Of a DNA stretch of 7,820 nucleotides, positions 5,907-7,820 are shown one piece after another. A program made the position numbers and the translations under genes. Source of the DNA: JBBQSU01 sp038234815. Lineage in GTDB: Bacteria > Planctomycetota > Phycisphaerae > Tepidisphaerales > Tepidisphaeraceae. Each line of letters starts with the position of its first letter. Position 1 is the stretch's first letter. The notes beneath the pieces were generated by a model. The model did not search any database. It was given only the letters and a program-made list of their open reading frames with translations, and had not been told where the DNA came from. The stretch covers positions 1-7,820 of the forward strand of contig JBBQSU010000155.1 in NCBI GenBank assembly GCA_038234815.1, given 5' to 3'.

Positions 5907-6999
5907 GGCGGATGCGAATGATGACCGGTCGGGTTACGGGCTGGTCAGTCGGCGCTGTTGTTGAAGGCGCGGTCGTGACCGCTGCGGGCTTCACCCATTG
6001 CCCCGGCCGCTGGGCTGGGAAGGTGACGGATGACTTCGGATGACAGGAGGCGTCCCCGCAGGCGATCTGCTCTCGTTGGCGCGGATTGGCATGGCACGAA
6101 CTGCACTTGAGCGTGTCGTGGTCTTTATTGAGCGACTGCCCGGACTTCGCGTGATCGAACGCAGCCGGCGCGGGTTGATTGGGCTGGTAGTGGCAGTGGG
6201 TGCAGTCGTCTTTCAGATGGCAATCGACGCACGGCCCGTGCGTGTCGCGCCAGGTGCGCGAGGTTTTGATTGGATGCGGGCGAGCGGATTCGGGCGTCTC
6301 TTCGCCTTTGTGGCAATCGGAACAATTGTCTCTGCGATGGCATTCGACACATTTCAGCCCAAAACGGTCGATGTGTTCGGCATGTCGGAAAAGGACTTTT
6401 GGCCCGGCGACAGGCTCAAATCGAACCGAATAGTTGAACACATCCTTGGCTTTGATTGGCGGATGCATCCGGCCAATGATGTCATCCGAGGTGACGACCG
6501 GTGCGCTGGCTGCGGCAGAATCCTTGGCGGTGTGGCAAACAACGCAGGCGTTCTCGCCGGTCCATTCACGATGACAATTGAGACACTGTCGGTGATAGGC
6601 ACCTTTGAGGCTGGGCCGGCGCAGGTCGGCCTGGTCGGCATCGACCGGATGGCACGACTTACAGGCCGGCGTGGTCCCCGAATCGGCCTGCGTGGCCGGG
6701 CGGGTGGTTGAAAGCGTAACCGGCTGGGTGGCCGGTTCCGGTTCGCGGTGGTGACACATCACGCAGCGGTCCCACATTTCCGCCATTTCGGCATGGCGGG
6801 CGTGTTCAAAAGGAACGGGCGTATAAAGATTTTCGAGTTGCTTGAGGACGACCACTTTCGGCCCGAAATCGCTGCGCGTAGTGGTTGGTTGTGTGGTTTG
6901 CGATGGGACGGTGGTTGCCACCGAAGCGGTGCTTTGCCCGCGCGCAAGCGCCGACATGACGACCAGCATCAACATGGCCCGCAAACACAAATTACGCAT
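5893..6999 (-). CDS. secreted multiheme cytochrome c (class III-like), up to ten hemes
   Basis: A 368-residue exported cytochrome. The signal peptide MRNLCLRAMLMLVVMSALARG has likely cleavage before QS, and a Ser/Thr/Pro-rich spacer runs to about residue 43. Nine CxxCH motifs have cysteines at 79, 113, 139, 152, 217, 226, 257, 266 and 299; a CX4CH (CGDASCH) lies at 314-320. Two FxHAxH elements (FEHARHAEM at 64-72, FRHAEHIDR at 204-212), each ahead of a heme cluster, supply likely distal His ligands and suggest internal duplication, as in class III cytochromes. CVECH-CSDCH and CVDCH-CTHCH share the CX2CHX4CX2CH spacing. The start has a good AAGGTGA (7003-7009) and overlaps the HybB-like gene by 8 nt. 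The protein ends in a basic RIRRGGR tail. It probably takes electrons from, or gives them to, the membrane quinone module. Confidence 0.92.
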   Translation of the reverse strand: MRNLCLRAMLMLVVMSALARGQSTASVATTVPSQTTQPTTTRSDFGPKVVVLKQLENLYTPVPFEHARHAEMAEMWDRCVMCHHREPEPATQPVTLSTTRPATQADSGTTPACKSCHPVDADQADLRRPSLKGAYHRQCLNCHREWTGENACVVCHTAKDSAAASAPVVTSDDIIGRMHPPIKAKDVFNYSVRFEPVAGPKVLFRHAEHIDRFGLKCVECHRRDNCSDCHKGEETPESARPHPIKTSRTWRDTHGPCVDCHLKDDCTHCHYQPNQPAPAAFDHAKSGQSLNKDHDTLKCSSCHANPRQREQIACGDASCHPKSSVTFPAQRPGQWVKPAAVTTAPSTTAPTDQPVTRPVIIRIRRGGR

Positions 7000-7820
7000 C
7001 AGTCACCTTCGGTCGTCGATCGAGAATCGGCAGGAAGGTGATGGCCAGGCGGTAGGTCAACAGCAGCGCTGCGACCAGACCCGTCGAGACCGCAAATTCG
7101 GTGAAACTGGGAACATAAGTTTTGTGCGAAAACGGCGGGTGATAGCCGATGACAAAGACGTTCAATCGGTTCAACACCACCCCAAAAATCACCAGGACGC
7201 AACTGATGCCCAGCCAGCGCTGGCTTCGGCGGATGCCCGGAATCAGCAGTAGCACGAGCGGGAGAATCACACCAAAGAGTGTTTCAACGTGCCACGAGAC
7301 GGTTTCAACCTGCCACTTAGCAAGCTCCGGCCCGATACCCCGCCAGAAAATATCAAACACTTTGCTGGCCAGATAAAGCGTGAGAAACACTGGGACATAA
7401 CGAGCCAGCGGGGCCAGAACGTGCATCTCGGGCTTGCGGTTCACCGACCAACTGGCAAAGAGCAGCGTGAAAATGACCATCGGAAAGCCGACCATCATGG
7501 CGCTGAGCAGGAAAAACACCGGCGAAAGTGGGCTCCACCAAAGCGTGTGCAATTTATACGGCGCGATCACCATCAAATTGCCCAGCGAGGATTGGTGAAA
7601 AGTTGAAAGGGCCACGCCCAGAATCAGCAAAGCAGGCATGATCTTTTCGAGCAGATCGTGAGTCGGCTTTAGCAGGCCCGCGAGCAATCTGGGGAACTTC
7701 TGCTGCATCCCCATAAGCCGCGAGAGGACGATGGGCGCGATCTCGGCGTATTGCACGTTTAGATAGATCATCACGCACAACCCGACTTCAAACAGCACGG
7801 AATTGCCCTGCCACATGGTC
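6992..7820 (-). CDS. HybB/NrfD-type membrane quinone oxidoreductase subunit (partial, 5' end outside window)
   Basis: About 275 C-terminal residues of a polytopic subunit of the NrfD/PsrC superfamily, HybB branch. In related complexes (hydrogenase-2 HybB, Geobacter Cbc, Qrc/Hmc types) this subunit exchanges electrons with the quinone pool through an Fe-S partner. Family-like stretches are NSVLFEVGLCVMIYLNVQYAE, STFHQSSLGNLMVI, YKLHTLWWSPLSPVFFL and, near the end, LNRLNVFVIGYHPPF followed by VPSFTEFAVSTGL. I count about seven hydrophobic segments; HybB proteins usually have about ten. The frame stays open through the right edge, so ATG 7816 is probably internal. The stop overlaps the downstream cytochrome start (ATGCGTAA). 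An Fe-S (HybA-like) gene would be expected just upstream, outside the window. Confidence 0.88.
   Translation of the reverse strand, partial: TMWQGNSVLFEVGLCVMIYLNVQYAEIAPIVLSRLMGMQQKFPRLLAGLLKPTHDLLEKIMPALLILGVALSTFHQSSLGNLMVIAPYKLHTLWWSPLSPVFFLLSAMMVGFPMVIFTLLFASWSVNRKPEMHVLAPLARYVPVFLTLYLASKVFDIFWRGIGPELAKWQVETVSWHVETLFGVILPLVLLLIPGIRRSQRWLGISCVLVIFGVVLNRLNVFVIGYHPPFSHKTYVPSFTEFAVSTGLVAALLLTYRLAITFLPILDRRPKVTDA

Noticed and set aside
5351..6711. Long plus-strand ORFs (5351-6043, 6040-6711) antisense to the cytochromes
   Set aside because: Both are shadows of GC-rich minus-strand genes with unmistakable CxxCH motifs.
1..7820. tRNA, rRNA, CRISPR arrays, riboswitches, replication origin
   Set aside because: I read both strands for these and saw no supporting pattern.

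Overview
The window looks like chromosomal DNA from a GC-rich, respiratory Gram-negative-type bacterium. The secreted proteins carry Thr/Pro-rich linkers (TTRPATQ, TTGPTTGPTTR, TTHPAV). I associate this style with Planctomycetota, perhaps the Phycisphaerae/Tepidisphaera side. That placement is an inference from protein style, not a homology search.

Left third (1-1569): accessory or decaying DNA. It opens with the truncated 3' end of an IS30-family transposase (minus strand). Next comes a tight run of very small plus-strand ORFs (301-1031), two of which have an N-terminal membrane helix. A 51-bp two-stem inverted repeat follows (948-998). The stretch 1032-1569 holds no gene I can support.

Middle (1570-3550): a complete CLC-family anion channel/transporter on the minus strand. 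It keeps the gating glutamate but has isoleucine where H+-coupled CLC antiporters have the inner proton glutamate. Between it and the next operon lies a plus-strand gene relic (3034-3426). The relic shows coding-like base periodicity on both sides of an in-frame TAG. Short inverted repeats follow it.

Right half (3551-7820): a translationally coupled minus-strand operon. Reading leftwards it has (1) the C-terminal part of a HybB/NrfD-type membrane quinone oxidoreductase subunit, open at the right edge; (2) a secreted cytochrome c with nine CxxCH motifs plus one CX4CH; and (3) a secreted 781-residue protein that joins a heme domain of up to 15 motifs to a thioredoxin-fold-like domain without active-site cysteines and a C-terminal TPR domain. 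The genes overlap by 8 and 4 nt. The simplest model is an electron conduit. The HybB-like subunit, with an Fe-S partner probably encoded just outside the window, exchanges electrons with menaquinone. The two cytochromes, up to about 25 hemes, carry electrons through the periplasm, and the Trx-like/TPR tail docks or organises a partner. The donor/acceptor and the direction of flow cannot be read from this window.
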